DNA of 40,407 bases from Roseicyclus sp. (lineage in GTDB: Bacteria > Pseudomonadota > Alphaproteobacteria > Rhodobacterales > Rhodobacteraceae). Numbering within the stretch: position 1 is the first letter of the stretch; each line of letters opens with the position of its first letter. Both the position numbers and the translations under genes were made by a program. Positions 18,331-28,971 of this stretch are shown in pieces. A model generated the notes under the pieces. That model saw nothing but the letters and a program-made list of their open reading frames with translations, ran no database searches and was not told where the DNA came from. The stretch lies in contig JAGYLB010000107.1 in assembly GCA_018401055.1 (NCBI GenBank), positions 1 through 40,407 of the forward strand. The letters run 5' to 3'.

Positions 18331-18471
18331 CGGCGTCCGTTGTGCAAAAGGCACATGAACGTTGCAGGGCAATGCACTGATTCTTGCGCAAAAACCTTTT
18401 TTGGTGCAGGGTGCCCCGTAAGTTGGTGCGCAAGACACCACAAAACCAGTGGTCATAGAGGCAGGATCACC

Positions 18472-19847
18472 ATGAGCATGATGGGTTTCATGCGCGCATG
18501 CCTGATCGGCGGCGCGCTCGCGTTCTTTCCAGCAGTCCAGTCCGAGGCTCAGGCGCTCCGGGTTGTCGAGGGGCAGACTTCCGCCGCTCTGTCGGTTCCA
18601 ATGAACCGCGCCGTGGTCGTGGAAAGCGACCTTCTATTTGCCGAGATCAGTGTGGCGAACCCCGCCATCGCCGATATCGCGACATTGTCCGAGCGGACGA
18701 TCTACGTGCTGGGCCGGATGCCGGGGCGCACGACGATGACGCTGCTGGGCCCCGATGGCGCCCTGATCGCCAATATCGAGGTGCAGGTCGTGCCCGATGT
18801 GGCCGAGCTGCGCGAACGTCTGCGGGAAATCCTGCGCAATGAGCCGATCGAGGTGCGCACTGCCAATGACGGTGTCGTCTTGTCGGGCACGGTCAGCTCT
18901 GGCCGGGTGGTCGAACGCGCGATGGAACTGGCCGAGACGCTACACACCGGGTCGGGTGTCGAACCTGATGCTTGTCGGTGGCAGCCAGCAAGTGATGTTG
19001 CAAGTGCGGTTCGCCGAGATGAGCCGCAATATCCGACAGGAGTTGGGCATCAACATGTCTGGCGCGAACATCAGCGGCGGCAACACCGTTGCGTTGAACG
19101 GTGGCGACCTCGTCGATTTCCCTGTGCCGGTCAACCCGCCGGGCGGCATCCTTGGGATCGGCCTCAGCGGCGGAGGATTCGAGGTTCAACATCTTGATCG
19201 AAGCCCTCGAGACAGAAGGACTGGTCAGGACGCTGGCCGAACCGAACCTGACCGCATTGTCGGGCCAGACGGCCGACTTTCTTGCGGGTGGCGAATTCCC
19301 TGTGCCCGTGCGCAACGACGATGGCGACGTGACGATCGAATTCCAGCCCTTCGGGATCGATCTGGAATTCACGCCGACCGTCGTGGACGACGACATCATC
19401 AACCTTGTGCTGTCGACGACGGTCAGTTCGATCGACACGTCGATTCCGGGGACGGGCTCAGTACCTGGCTTGCGGACCCGGGAGGCCTCGACCACAGTTG
19501 AAATGCGCGACGGCGAGAGCTTCGCCATCGCCGGGCTGCTGCAAGATGATTTCCGCGACCAGGTCGGTCAGGTTCCATGGCTCGGAGATATTCCGATCCT
19601 TGGGGCGCTCTTCCGGTCCAGCAGTTACCAGCGCGAACAATCGGAACTGGTCATCATCGTGACGGCCCATCTGGTGCAGCCCGTCCGCGGCGAGGCGCTG
19701 GCTCTGCCGACCGACCGGGTGACCATCCCCACCGAGCGCGAGCTTTTCTTGCTGGGCCGCACGGCAGGCGCACCGCGGGCGGGCACGGCGGCAGGCGATG
19801 TGGCTCGACAGGACTTCACCGGTTCCTATGGCTATGTGATGGATTGA
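18472..19847 (+). CDS. cpaC: CpaC/RcpA secretin of the Tad pilus (frameshifted)
   Basis: The outer-membrane secretin through which the pilus passes. The signal peptide is MGFMRACLIGGALAFFPAVQ, ending before EAQA. The N-terminal pilus domain has VPMNRAVVVESDLLFAEISV and IYVLGRMPGRTTMTLLG. A BON-like part has DGVVLSGTVSSGRVVERAM. The secretin core has MLQVRFAEMSRNIRQELGI, LVRTLAEPNLTALSGQTADF, LAGGEFPVP, IDLEFTPTVVDDDIINL and WLGDIPILGALFRSSSYQ. It ends FTGSYGYVMD. Frames shift near 18955 and 19185. About 458 residues, normal. Confidence 0.93.
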
Positions 19848-19848
19848 A

Positions 19849-20500
19849 ATGATGCGGATCATGACCTTGAGCGCGACGATCAACCGTCCGGCGGCGATGC
19901 TGCTGGCGGCAAGCCTCGGCCTCGCGGCCTGCGGACCGGGACAGATCTTTGACGGCGGCCGCGAGGCCAGGGTCGCGGATCGACGAGGGCGGGTTCGGCA
20001 ACCCGACCATGAACAACACGCTCTTCCACACCGGGCGTCTGCAATATGCCGAAGCGCTGGCACAGCGCTTTGCCCAGGAAGTGCCGACCACGATCAATTT
20101 CGCCTTCAACTCGGCCGATTTGGACCCCGAGGCGCGGGCGATCTTGCAGCAGCAGGCGGCCTTCATCCGGACTTTCCCCGAGGTGCGGTTCTCGGTTTAT
20201 GGCCATACCGACCTTGTCGGCAGCAATGCCTACAACCACCGGCTGGGCCTGCGCCGCGCACGGGCGGCAGTCAATTATCTGGTGAGCCTCGGCATCGAGC
20301 GGTCGCGTCTCGAAGCCCTGGTGTCTCTGGGCGAAACCCAGCCCATCGTCGCCACCGAGGCCGAAGAACGTCGCAACCGGCGCACCGTGACAGAGGTGAG
20401 CGGCTTCGTGCAGAATCATCCTCTGGTCCTTGACGGGCGTTACGCGCAGATCGTCTACCGCGGCTATGCTGGCGGTGGCGGTGGTGAAGGCGGCGAGTGA
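19849..20500 (+). CDS. OmpA-family peptidoglycan-binding lipoprotein of the tad locus (frameshifted)
   Basis: A lipoprotein of about 216 residues. The signal peptide includes AAMLLAASLGLAAC, with lipobox LAAC. After a frame change near 19975 comes GGFGNPTMNNTLFHTGRLQY. The OmpA C-terminal domain has INFAFNSADLDPEARAILQQ, VRFSVYGHTDLVGSNAYN, LGLRRARAAVNYLVSLGIE and RRNRRTVTEVSGF. A Gly-rich end follows. It starts two bases after the cpaC stop. In this position other tad loci carry CpaD/RcpB, so this protein may anchor the secretin to murein. That role is inferred from position and domain. Confidence 0.88.
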
Positions 20501-20510
20501 CCTGAAAAGG

Positions 20511-20538
20511 CCCCGGAGGCACCCGCCCCGGGGTTTTC
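20511..20538 (+). terminator. terminator after the OmpA-like gene
   Basis: CCCCGG and CCGGGG form the stem around an 11-base loop, followed by TTTT. A 225-base gap to cpaE follows. No further gene is visible in it. Confidence 0.65.
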
Positions 20539-20724
20539 ATCTGTCCGCGTCTGCAAACGAAAACCCCTTTTTCGTCCTATTGTTGCCTCTTTTCCCGGTG
20601 AAACTCTGACCATAGAGCCCCGACTCCGCGCCATATGCGGCGAGGGTGGTGGGCATCATCGGCGCATGACGCGTCGGGGGCAGAATGACGATCCGGAAAA
20701 TCCGGGCAGCATAGGACTTGAGGA

Positions 20725-22012
20725 ATGAGTAGCGGACTTGCATTGCGATCGGACCCGGCACCCATTCTGGCGTGCACCGTGTCGACCAACGTTCATCACT
20801 TCGATCTTCTGATCGAGGATATGGAAGCCGAACTGGGCGAGGCTTGGGGCGACCTGACCTTCGACGAGGCGCGCGCCTTTCTCGACCAACCCGAGGCCGC
20901 CGATCTGCGGTTCTTTGCAGTGGCGGTGACATCCGAGGATGCGACCGATCTGGGCCAGGTGGGCGAACTGATCCGGGCCTGCAGGGCGCGCGCGGTGCGC
21001 ACGGTCATCGTGGCCCATGACCTCACCCCGGCTGCGCTGCATGGATTGCTCCGGCTCGGGGCGGATGATTTCGTGCCCTACCCGCTGGCCGAAGGCGCGC
21101 TGCATGATGCCATCGGGCGCATGCGCGATGCCAAGCCCGCAGCCGTCTCGGCCGCCACACCGACGGACCAAGCCGAGCTGAAGCAGAAACGGAGAAAACC
21201 GCGGCCCCGACCAAGATCGCGCCCCGCATGGGCGGCCAATCGGCGGTCTTTGCGGTGCAGGGGCTTGCGGGCGGCACTGGCGCCTCGACGCTGGCCGTCA
21301 ACCTCGCCTGGGAACTGGCCACGATCGACAAGCAAAGGCCCCGTCGGTCTGCCTGATGGATCTGGACCTGCAGGCGGGGACTGTCTCGACCTTCCTTGAC
21401 CTGCCGCGCCGCGACATGGTGATCGAATTGTTGCACGACGCTCAAAGCATGGATGCGGATGCCTTCCGGCAGGCGCTGCTGGGCTATGAGGGCAAGCTTT
21501 CGGTTTTCCCGGCCCCACCCGTCTTGTTGCCGCTGGACGTGATCGGCCCCGAAGAGGTCGAAGCACTGCTGAACCTTGCCACGCAATGTTTCGACATCGT
21601 GATCGTAGACATGCCGCATACGCTGGTGATGTGGACGGAAACGGTGCTGAACCGGGCGGATGTCTACTTTGCCACCATGGAAATGGACATGCGATCCGCC
21701 CAGAACGCGATGCGCTTCTTGCGGGCGCTGCGCGAAGAAGGCCTGCCCGCCGAAAGCTGAATTTCGTGCTGAACCGCGCGCCGGGCATCACCGATCCTGA
21801 ACGGCAAGAGCCGGGTCAAGAAGCTGGCAGAAAGCCTTGGCGTGAAAATCTCGACGCAACTGCCCGATGGCGGCAAGGCCGTGGCGCAAGCTGGTGATCA
21901 CGGCGAACCGCTGGCCGTGACCGCCAAGAAGAACGCGCTGCGCCGCGAGATCGCCAAGCTGGCCGATGGTCTGCACAAGGCGATGCTCGGCGACGCTGCC
22001 GCAGCCAAATAA
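20725..22012 (+). CDS. cpaE: CpaE/TadZ, ParA-like pilus localisation ATPase (several frameshifts)
   Basis: A cytoplasmic MinD/ParA-like protein that places the Tad machine at the pole. An N-terminal receiver-like domain has VAVTSEDATDLGQVGELIRA, VRTVIVAHDLTP and HGLLRLGADDFVPYPL. The ATPase domain has FAVQGLAGGTGASTLAVNLA, a deviant Walker A where the usual leading Lys is replaced, then MDLDLQAGTVSTFLDLPRRD and DIVIVDMPHTLVMWTETVLN. The end has GVKISTQLPDGGKAVAQAGD. Frames shift near 21190, 21340, 21765 and 21800. ATG 20725 follows GAGGA. Full length about 428 residues, normal. Confidence 0.92.
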
Positions 22013-22029
22013 TCAGGGGGCCCAGCACG

Positions 22030-23493
22030 ATGTTCGCCAAATACAAGAAACCCGGCCGCCCTGATCAGGCCGCCGCTTCGCCCAGGTCGTGCCGGGCCCC
22101 GCGCCCGCGAACACGCAAGACGCGCGCGGGCTGGCCCGCGTCATGCGCAAGCCCGGACCCGTGGTCGAGGCCCCGCGCACGCCCGCGCAGGTCGCCGATG
22201 GCGACAAGGATGTGAAGCGCCGCCAGCGTCTGGACGAGATCAAGACGGAAATGCATTCCCGTCTGCTCGACAACCTCAACCTCTCGGCGCTGGAAGGCGC
22301 CAAGGAGGTCGAGCTGCGCGCCGAGATCACGGCCATCGTGTCGGAACAGCTCAACGAGTTGGGCATCGTTCTGAACCGTGAGGATCGTCAGACCCTCAAC
22401 GTCGAGCTTTTCGACGAGGTGACGGGCCTTGGTCCGCTGGAGCCCTTGCTCAAAGACCCCGAGGTCAACGATATTCTGGTGAACGGCCCGAACCGAGTGT
22501 TCGTCGAACGCGCGGGCAAGCTGTCGCTGACCGAGGTGCGGTTCAAGGATGAACGGCACCTTCTGCGCATCATCGACAAGATCGTGTCGGCCGTGGGCCG
22601 CCGCGTGGACAGATCAAACCCCTATGTCGACGCCCGTCTGAAGGACGGCTCGCGTTTTAACGCGATGGTGCCGCCGGTGGCCGTCGACGGATCGCTGGTG
22701 TCGATCCGCAAATTCAAGAAGGAAAAGCTGGGCATCGACGATCTGGTGCGGTTCGGCGCCTTTTCCGAGGAAATGGCCGCCTATCTGCAGGCCGCGGTGT
22801 CGACACGTCTGAACGTGATCGTCTCGGGCGGAACGGGTTCTGGTAAAACCACCACGCTGAACGCGCTGTCGTCCTTCATCGACGACAAGGAACGCGTGCT
22901 GACGATCGAGGATACGGCCGAATTGCAGCTGCAACAGGTGCATGTGGGCCGGATGGAAAGCCGCCCGCCCAACGTCGAGGGCAAGGGTGCAGTGACCCAG
23001 CGCGACTGTCTGCGCAACGCGCTGCGGATGCGGCCTGACCGGATCATCGTGGGCGAAACCCGCGGCGAAGAGGTCATCGACATGCTACAGGCGATGAACA
23101 CCGGCCATGACGGATCGATGACCACGATCCACGCCAACAACGCGCGCGATGCGGTGTCGCGTCTGGAAAACATGGTCGCCATGGCTAGGCATCGAAATGC
23201 CGCTCAAGGCCGTGCGCGCGCAGATTTCCAGCGCTGTGAACCTGATCGTGCAGGCAAGCCGCCTGCAGGACGGCTCGCGCCGGATGGTATCGATCACCGA
23301 GATCACCGGGATGGAGGGCGAGGTCGTCTCGATGCAGGAAGTGTTCCGCTTCCAACGCACCGGCCTCAAGCCCGACGGCACGATCATCGGCCATTTCACC
23401 GCCTGCGGCGTGCGTTCGCATTACTCCGAGCGCTTCCGCCAGTGGGGCTATGACCTGCCCGCCTCCATCTACGATCCCATAGCGGCGGAGTAA
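22030..23493 (+). CDS. cpaF: CpaF/TadA, Tad pilus assembly ATPase (frameshifted)
   Basis: The secretion ATPase that powers pilus extension. The N-terminal domain has [20 protein letters not shown], then [20 protein letters not shown] and [20 protein letters not shown]. The ATPase core has [18 protein letters not shown] (Walker A), [35 protein letters not shown] (Walker B) and [20 protein letters not shown]. The frame breaks near 22080 and at 23186. At the second site one extra A turns the expected AGIEMPLK into another reading. The end is [20 protein letters not shown]. About 487 residues, normal. It is tightly followed by tadB. Confidence 0.95.
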
Positions 23494-23498
23494 GCCCC

Positions 23499-24467
23499 AT
23501 GCAGCTTTCCATCGAACCGCTGATTTATATCGGGATCTTCGTCGGCATCATCATGCTGGTCGAAGGCATCTATCTGGCCATCTTCGGCAAGACGATCAGC
23601 CTGAATGCCCGCGTCAACCGCCGCTTGTCGATGCTGGAAAAGGGCGCCACCCGCGAGGATGTGCTGGCCAAGCTCCGCAAGGAGATGGACCAGCACAAGG
23701 GGTCGGTCAAACTTCCGCTCTACACGCTGATCGCGGACAAGGCGCAAAAGGCCAATATCGCCTTCACCCCGCCGCAGTTGATGCTGGTGATGCTGGGGCT
23801 GGGCGTCGCGGCCTTTCTGGGGCTGACGATCCTGACCGCAACATCGCTGCCGATCCGCCTGCTGGTTTCGGTCGCCATGGGTGTGGGAGGCGTGTTCTAC
23901 TGGGTCAACTCCAAGGCCAAGAAACGCCTTGCGATGATCGACGAACAATTGCCCGACGCGATCGAACTGATGGTGCGATCCCTGCGCGTGGGCCACCCCT
24001 TCATTTCGGCAATCAACACCGTGTCCAAGGAAATCGCCGACCCGCTGGCCTCGGAACTTGGCGTGATCGCCGATGAGGCCGCTTATGGCCGCGACATCTC
24101 GGAATCGATCCGGGCTATGGCCGAACGCCTCGACAGCCAGGATTTGCGCTTCTTGGCCGTGGCTGTCGGCATCCAGCAGACCTCGGGCGGCAATCTTGCC
24201 GAGATCCTGCAGGGCCTGTCGGAGGTCATCCGCGCGCGGTTCAAACTGTTTCGCAAGGTCAAGGCGATCACCGGCGAAGCCAAATGGTCGGGCACCTTCC
24301 TATCGGTGTTCCCGCTGCTGGCGCTGGTGGGTATCAACATCATGCAGCCCGACTATTACGACGAGGTGATGCAATCGCCGGTCTTCATCCCGGCCTGCGC
24401 CGTGGTGGGCGTCATGCTGCTCATGAACATGATCTTCATGAAGATGCTCGTGAACATCAAGGTCTGA
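23499..24467 (+). CDS. tadB: TadB, Tad pilus inner-membrane platform protein
   Basis: An inner-membrane protein related to GspF that forms the assembly platform with TadC. Unbroken at 322 residues. Membrane helices are seen at about 9-30 (IYIGIFVGIIMLVEGIYLAI), 90-130 (LMLVMLGLGVAAFLGLTIL and onward) and 268-320 (FLSVFPLLALVGINIM, ACAVVGVMLLMNMIFM). The GspF domain has DEQLPDAIELMVRSLRVGH, AINTVSKEIADPLASELG and VGIQQTSGGNLAEILQGLS. It begins 5 bases after cpaF. Confidence 0.95.
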   Translation: MQLSIEPLIYIGIFVGIIMLVEGIYLAIFGKTISLNARVNRRLSMLEKGATREDVLAKLRKEMDQHKGSVKLPLYTLIADKAQKANIAFTPPQLMLVMLGLGVAAFLGLTILTATSLPIRLLVSVAMGVGGVFYWVNSKAKKRLAMIDEQLPDAIELMVRSLRVGHPFISAINTVSKEIADPLASELGVIADEAAYGRDISESIRAMAERLDSQDLRFLAVAVGIQQTSGGNLAEILQGLSEVIRARFKLFRKVKAITGEAKWSGTFLSVFPLLALVGINIMQPDYYDEVMQSPVFIPACAVVGVMLLMNMIFMKMLVNIKV

Positions 24468-24484
24468 ACCGAAGGGCTAACCCA

Positions 24485-25477
24485 ATGCAATTCCTGATCA
24501 ATCTCTTCGACAAGGCCAACGAGTTCCTGGTGGCGCAGATGGGCGATCTTGGCCCCCTGATTGCGGCTGGTGGACTGGGCGTGCTTCTGGTGCTGATCGC
24601 GCTGCCCTCGATGCTGTTCAAGAAAAGGACCCGCTCGACCGTATCAAGGACATGCGGCTGGGCAATGACATGACCGTCGACACCTCCAGCGCGCTGCGCC
24701 GGGCGGGGGGCAAGGATGCGCGGCTTGACCGGTTCGCCCAATATCTCGAACCGCAGGACCAGGCGGAGTTCAGTGCGGTGCAATTGCAACTGGTGCGCGG
24801 GGGATATCGGTCGAAAGGCGCTGTTCAGACATTTTACTTCGCACAATTCGCGCTGGGGATCGGCGGGCTGGTGCTGGGCACCTTGTTCGTGCTGCTGTCG
24901 GGCGGGGTGGCTCGGCGCAAAGCTCGATCCTGACCGTTCTTATCCCCGGCTGCCTTGGCTACTACGCGCCGAAATACTGGGTGAACCGCCGGGTGCAGAA
25001 CCGCACGGACGAGATTACCAGTGGTTTCCCCGACTCGCTCGACCTGATGCTGGTCTGCGTCGAGGCGGGCCAGTCACTGGATCAGGCGATCATCCGCGTC
25101 GCCAAGGAATTGCGCACCGGCTACCCCGCGCTTTCCGAGGAATTCGAGATCGTCGCCTACGAGATGAAGGTTTAAGCAAGGACAAGACCAGGGTCTTGCG
25201 CGATATGGGCGAACGTGTCGGTATCCAGGACGTGAACAGCTTTGTCACCACGCTTATCCAGTCCGCCACCTTTGGCACATCCGTGGCCGAGGCGCTGCGG
25301 GTCTACGCCGCCGAAATGCGCGACAAGCGCGTGATGCGCGCCGAGGAAAAGGCCAACAAGCTGCCCACGAAACTGACCTTGGGCACGATGATGTTCTGTC
25401 TGCCGCCGCTTCTGATCATCTTGATCGGTCCGTCGATCTACGGCATCGCCCAGAACCTGCAGGGCAGCGGCGGCTGA
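24485..25477 (+). CDS. tadC: TadC, Tad pilus inner-membrane platform protein (frameshifted)
   Basis: The second GspF-like platform protein, about 330 residues in total. The N-terminus MQFLINLFDKANEFLV is followed by a helix (LIAAGGLGVLLVLIALPSML). The middle has DPLDRIKDMRLGNDM, LDRFAQYLEPQDQAEFSAVQ and LQLVRGGYRSKGAVQTFYF. The GspF region has GFPDSLDLMLVCVEAGQSLD, RVAKELRTGYPALSEEFEIV and RDMGERVGIQDVNSFVTTLI. It ends with the helix LGTMMFCLPPLLIILIGPSI. Frames change near 24630, 24920 and 25175. Eighteen bases separate it from tadB. Confidence 0.93.
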
Positions 25478-25516
25478 CATCGCCGCGCGCGCCTTGCGCA
25501 ACAAAGGGAGGGACTG

Positions 25517-26094
25517 ATGAGGGGCTCATCATCCTGACATCCATCGCGGGCATTGCGGCCTGCGTTGGCACATCTGAAGACGGGCGGCTTGACCCGCTGG
25601 CACAAGATCTGGAGATCGCCGCGCCCACAGGCACCGTGGTGCTGCAAGACGCGGTCGATCAGGTTCTGGTCGGCGACCGCCTGATGGATGCGGGCCAACA
25701 TGAATTGGCGCTGCGATCCTATTACCGTGCGGTGGCCGACAGGGGGCTGGACGCCGAGGTTCTGACATCCATCGGGGCGGCCAATCTGGCGCTGGGAAGG
25801 ATCGGACAGGCCGAAACGCTGTTCCGACAGGCGCTTGACGACGATGACCGGTTCGTCCCCGCCTGGAACAACCTGGGCGTCACGCTCATGGAACAAGGTG
25901 AATACGGCGAGGCGCGGCGGGTTTTCGAACATGCCTTTGCACTGGATAGTGGCCGTTCGGACGCGATTCGCGACAACTTGCGACTGGCTATCGCGCGAAT
26001 GGAAAATAACGTCTATAGTGTTCCCAATAACCAGAATGGCCTTGGGCTGATCCGGCGTGGGGGTGGGGTTTTCGAACTCCGCGTCGATCCGTGA
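25517..26094 (+). CDS. TPR lipoprotein of the tad locus, TadD-like, first copy (frameshifted near the start)
   Basis: A lipoprotein of about 192 residues. After ATG 25517, preceded by GGGAGGG, one base is out of place near 25522. The signal peptide then reads GLIILTSIAGIAAC with lipobox IAAC. TPR repeats follow: VLVGDRLMDAGQHELALRSY, VLTSIGAANLALGRIGQAET and AWNNLGVTLMEQGEYGEARR. TadD-type TPR lipoproteins help pilotin-like assembly of the secretin. The exact partner here is inferred. Confidence 0.85.
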
Positions 26095-26136
26095 TGAGAA
26101 CCGAGGTCAAGAGATCGAGCAGTAAGAGGTCAAAAA

Positions 26137-26993
26137 ATGGCTCTCAGCCCCCGGATTCTTCCGGTGGTCGTGATCGCACTGGCCGTGTCGGCCTGTGATT
26201 CAACCCGGTCCACAGATGTGAACCGGGCCAACGGCCCCTGAATGTCATCGACGACAGCAACCTCAACGACATCATGCTTACGGCGGCCTCGCCGGATGAG
26301 GCGGTGTCCTATTTCCGACGCGCCTATGGCGAAAGCCCCGAGCGGATCGATTTCCGCCGCGGTCTGGCCGCCAGCCTCGTGCGAGCGGGCCGGGCGGATG
26401 AGGCGTTGCCCCATTGGCGCGCCATCGTCGAGGGTGACGCGACAATCGAACAGGATCGGATCGACTATGCCGGTGCGCTGATCCGCGCCGGAAACTGGGC
26501 AGAGGCGCAAAACCAGCTCAATCAGGTTCCGCCCACCTTCGAGACCTATGAGCGCTACCGCCTCGAGGCGATGGTCGCCGACAGCAACCAGCAATGGGAC
26601 CGGGCGGATTCCTTCTACGAGACCGCCGTGGGCCTGACGACACGCCCCGCCAGCGTGCTGAATAACTGGGGTTATTCTCGCCTGACACGCGGCGATTTCC
26701 GCGGCGCGGAGGACTTGTTCCAGCGCGCGATCAGCTATGATCCGGACCTGTTCACCGCCAAGAACAACCTCGTTCTGGCCCGGGCCGCCCAAGGCAACTA
26801 CCAGATGCCGCTGGTCCGCATGACCGAGGTCGAGCGGGCACAACTGCTGCATACGGCAGCGCTGGCCGCGATCCGGCAGGGGCAAACCGATGTCGGGCGT
26901 GGCCTGCTCGCGGATGCCATCGAAACCCACCCGCAGCATTTCGATGCCGCCGTGCGCGCGCTTGACGCATTGGAGACGGAGGTCCGCGGCTGA
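26137..26993 (+). CDS. TPR lipoprotein of the tad locus, second copy (frameshifted)
   Basis: A lipoprotein of about 285 residues starting MALSPRILPVVVIALAVSAC, lipobox VSAC. The frame changes near 26240 and continues NVIDDSNLNDIMLTAASPDE. Repeats include FRRGLAASLVRAGRADEALP, YAGALIRAGNWAEAQNQLNQ, SVLNNWGYSRLTRGDFRGAE and LLHTAALAAIRQGQTDVGRG. AAGAGGT lies upstream. Its stop overlaps the prepilin peptidase start (ATGA). The presence of two different TPR lipoproteins suggests divided roles in secretin or platform assembly. Confidence 0.87.
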
Positions 26994-27496
26994 TGACCCT
27001 GTCTCTGACTTTTGCCGAGGCGCTGTGGTTCTTGCCGCTAGCCTTGCCGATCTGCATCTGGGTCGCGCTCAGCGACCTGCGATCCATGCGCATTCCCAAT
27101 GTCGCCGTTCTGGCGCTGGCCGGTGTGTTCCTTGCTCTCGGCCTGATCGTGCTGCCGTTGGAGGCCTATCTGTGGCGTCTGGCAGCGCTGGTCATCGTGC
27201 TTGTGATCGGTTTCGTCATCACCTCGCTGGGGATGGTCGGCGCGGGCGACGCGAAATTCGCCGCCGCCATGGCGCCCTTCATCGCGCCGGGCGATGCCTT
27301 GTTCTTCCTGATGCTCTTTGCGCTGGTCCTGATCGGGTCCTGGATCACCCATCGCACTGCGTCCCGCGTGCCTGCTGTCCGACGGGCGACGGCCGATTGG
27401 GCCTCCTGGGAACAGGGCAAGCTCTTTCCGATGGGCGTGGCCCTAGCCGGGGCATTGGCCATTTATCTGGCGCTGGGGCTGAGCGCAGGGCTGTAA
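26993..27496 (+). CDS. cpaA: prepilin peptidase CpaA/TadV (type IV, A24 family)
   Basis: An inner-membrane aspartic peptidase that removes the prepilin leader. Unbroken at 167 residues, the short form that lacks the methyltransferase domain. The two catalytic aspartates are in WVALSDLRSMRIPN and in MVGAGDAKFAAAMAPFI (GxGD). Helices surround them (LWFLPLALPICIWV, VLALAGVFLALGLIVLPL, LAALVIVLVIGFVITSLG, LFFLMLFALVLIGSW, VALAGALAIYLALGLSAG). It is the expected enzyme for the four pilins 10 kb upstream. Confidence 0.95.
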   Translation: MTLSLTFAEALWFLPLALPICIWVALSDLRSMRIPNVAVLALAGVFLALGLIVLPLEAYLWRLAALVIVLVIGFVITSLGMVGAGDAKFAAAMAPFIAPGDALFFLMLFALVLIGSWITHRTASRVPAVRRATADWASWEQGKLFPMGVALAGALAIYLALGLSAGL

Positions 27497-27501
27497 GCGC
27501 C

Positions 27502-27536
27502 GCGACGCTTTCCCATCCACGCCGTGAAAGCGCCGC
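27502..27536. repeat. inverted repeat between cpaA and the AAA+ gene
   Basis: GCGACGCTTTC and GAAAGCGCCGC form an 11-bp arm pair with one mismatch and a 13-base loop. There is no T-run, so it is more likely an mRNA-processing or attenuating stem than a classical terminator. An overlapping alternative pairing of AAGCG with CGCTT is also possible. Confidence 0.45.
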
Positions 27537-27583
27537 AATCGCCCGGCAAGGTCTCGCACAACGCGTAAACGGGGGTCGAGCAC

Positions 27584-28914
27584 ATGAATGTCCAGGTCGC
27601 GCAATCCGAACTGATGTCACCGCCGCCGCTGCTGAAGCTGGCGGATACAGGCCTGACGCCCGTGATGATGCAGGACATCTTGCTCAGGACGGTGTTCCGC
27701 AAGACGTCGAAAAGGCATCCGAAATCGCTCAGGCCATCGCGCTGCCGATCCCGCTGACACAGGAATTGATCGACAACCTGCGTGATCTGGGCTCGATGCG
27801 AGGCGACCGGCACGCTGCACGCGACATCAAGCTCGGAAATGGGCTTTCGAGTTGACCGATGGCGGCAAGGCGCGTGCGCTGGATGCGCTGTCGCCAATCT
27901 GAATATTACGGCCCGATGCCGGTGCCGCTCTGCCGACCTACAAGCTGCAGGTCAAGCGCCAGTCGATCCGCGACGTCAAGCTGACGCGCGACATGCTGGA
28001 ACGCTCCATGGGGCACCTGATCTTGCCCCAAGGTCTGATCGATCAGCTTGGCCCGGCTGTGGGCTCGGGTCGCTCGGTGCTGATGTATGGCCCGCCCGGC
28101 AACGGCAAATCCTCCATCGCCGAGGGTATCCGGGCAGCGATGGGCGACAACATCTACATCCCCCATGCGCTGGCCTATGCCGGTCAGGTCATCACCATGT
28201 TCGACCCGATCGTGCACAACCCTGTCAAACCGGTCGAGGACGCCGCCGATGTCAGCCCGCTGCGCAAAGCCTCGGCGCGCTTCGACACGCGCTATACCTT
28301 GTGCACGCGCCCGACCGTGATGACGGGCGGCGAGTTGACCCTGTCGATGCTCGATCTCACCATTACAACGCCGTCAGCCGCACCTATCAGGCGTCGCTGC
28401 AGCTGAAATCAACAGGTGGCGTCTTCATCGTCGACGACCCTTGGCCGTCAGGAGGAACCGCCGCAGGCGCTGATCAACCGCTGGATCGTGCCGATGGAAA
28501 ATTCACTACGACATCCTCGCCCTGCAATCAGGCGAGAAGTTCGAGGTGCCGTTCGACACGCTGGTGGTGTTCTCGACCAACTTCCATCCCAATGACATCT
28601 TCGACCAAGCGGCACTCCGCCGGATCTTCTTCAAGGTCAAGATCGACGGCCCGACGCAGGAACAATTCCTCAAGATCTTTGCTATGGTCGCCAAGAAAAA
28701 GGGCGTGCCGCTGGATGAGGCGTCGCTGATCCACCTGCTCAAGACGAAGTATCGCTGATCAATCACACCTACGCGAACTACCACCCAGGTCTTCCTGTGC
28801 GACCAGATCAAGGCGATCTGCGATTTCGAGGGCATCCCCTACCAGATGCGCCCCGAATTCATCGACCGGGCGTGGGAAAACCTCTACGTCAAGGCGGAGA
28901 AGATCGTTCACTGA
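27584..28914 (+). CDS. AAA+ ATPase at the end of the tad locus (many frameshifts)
   Basis: A cytoplasmic MoxR/chaperone-like AAA+ ATPase of about 443 residues. The N-terminal region has PPPLLKLADTGLTPVMMQDI, then EIAQAIALPIPLTQELIDNL and SEYYGPMPVPLPTYKLQ. The ATPase core has MLERSMGHLILPQGLIDQLG, SVLMYGPPGNGKSSIAEGI (Walker A) and GGVFIVDDLGRQ-type Walker B near 28430. QALINRWIVPMEN and FDTLVVFSTNFHPNDIFDQA follow (sensor region). RRIFFKVKIDGPTQEQFLKI leads into the lid. It ends WENLYVKAEKIVH. At least eight frame changes fall between 27690 and 28795. Genes of this type adjoin tad loci in related genomes, but the role is not established. Confidence 0.85.
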
Positions 28915-28971
28915 GCGCAGCGCAAGCCGCCACTTGTGGCCAAAGCCGCGCAAGCAGTTATCTAAGGGGGC

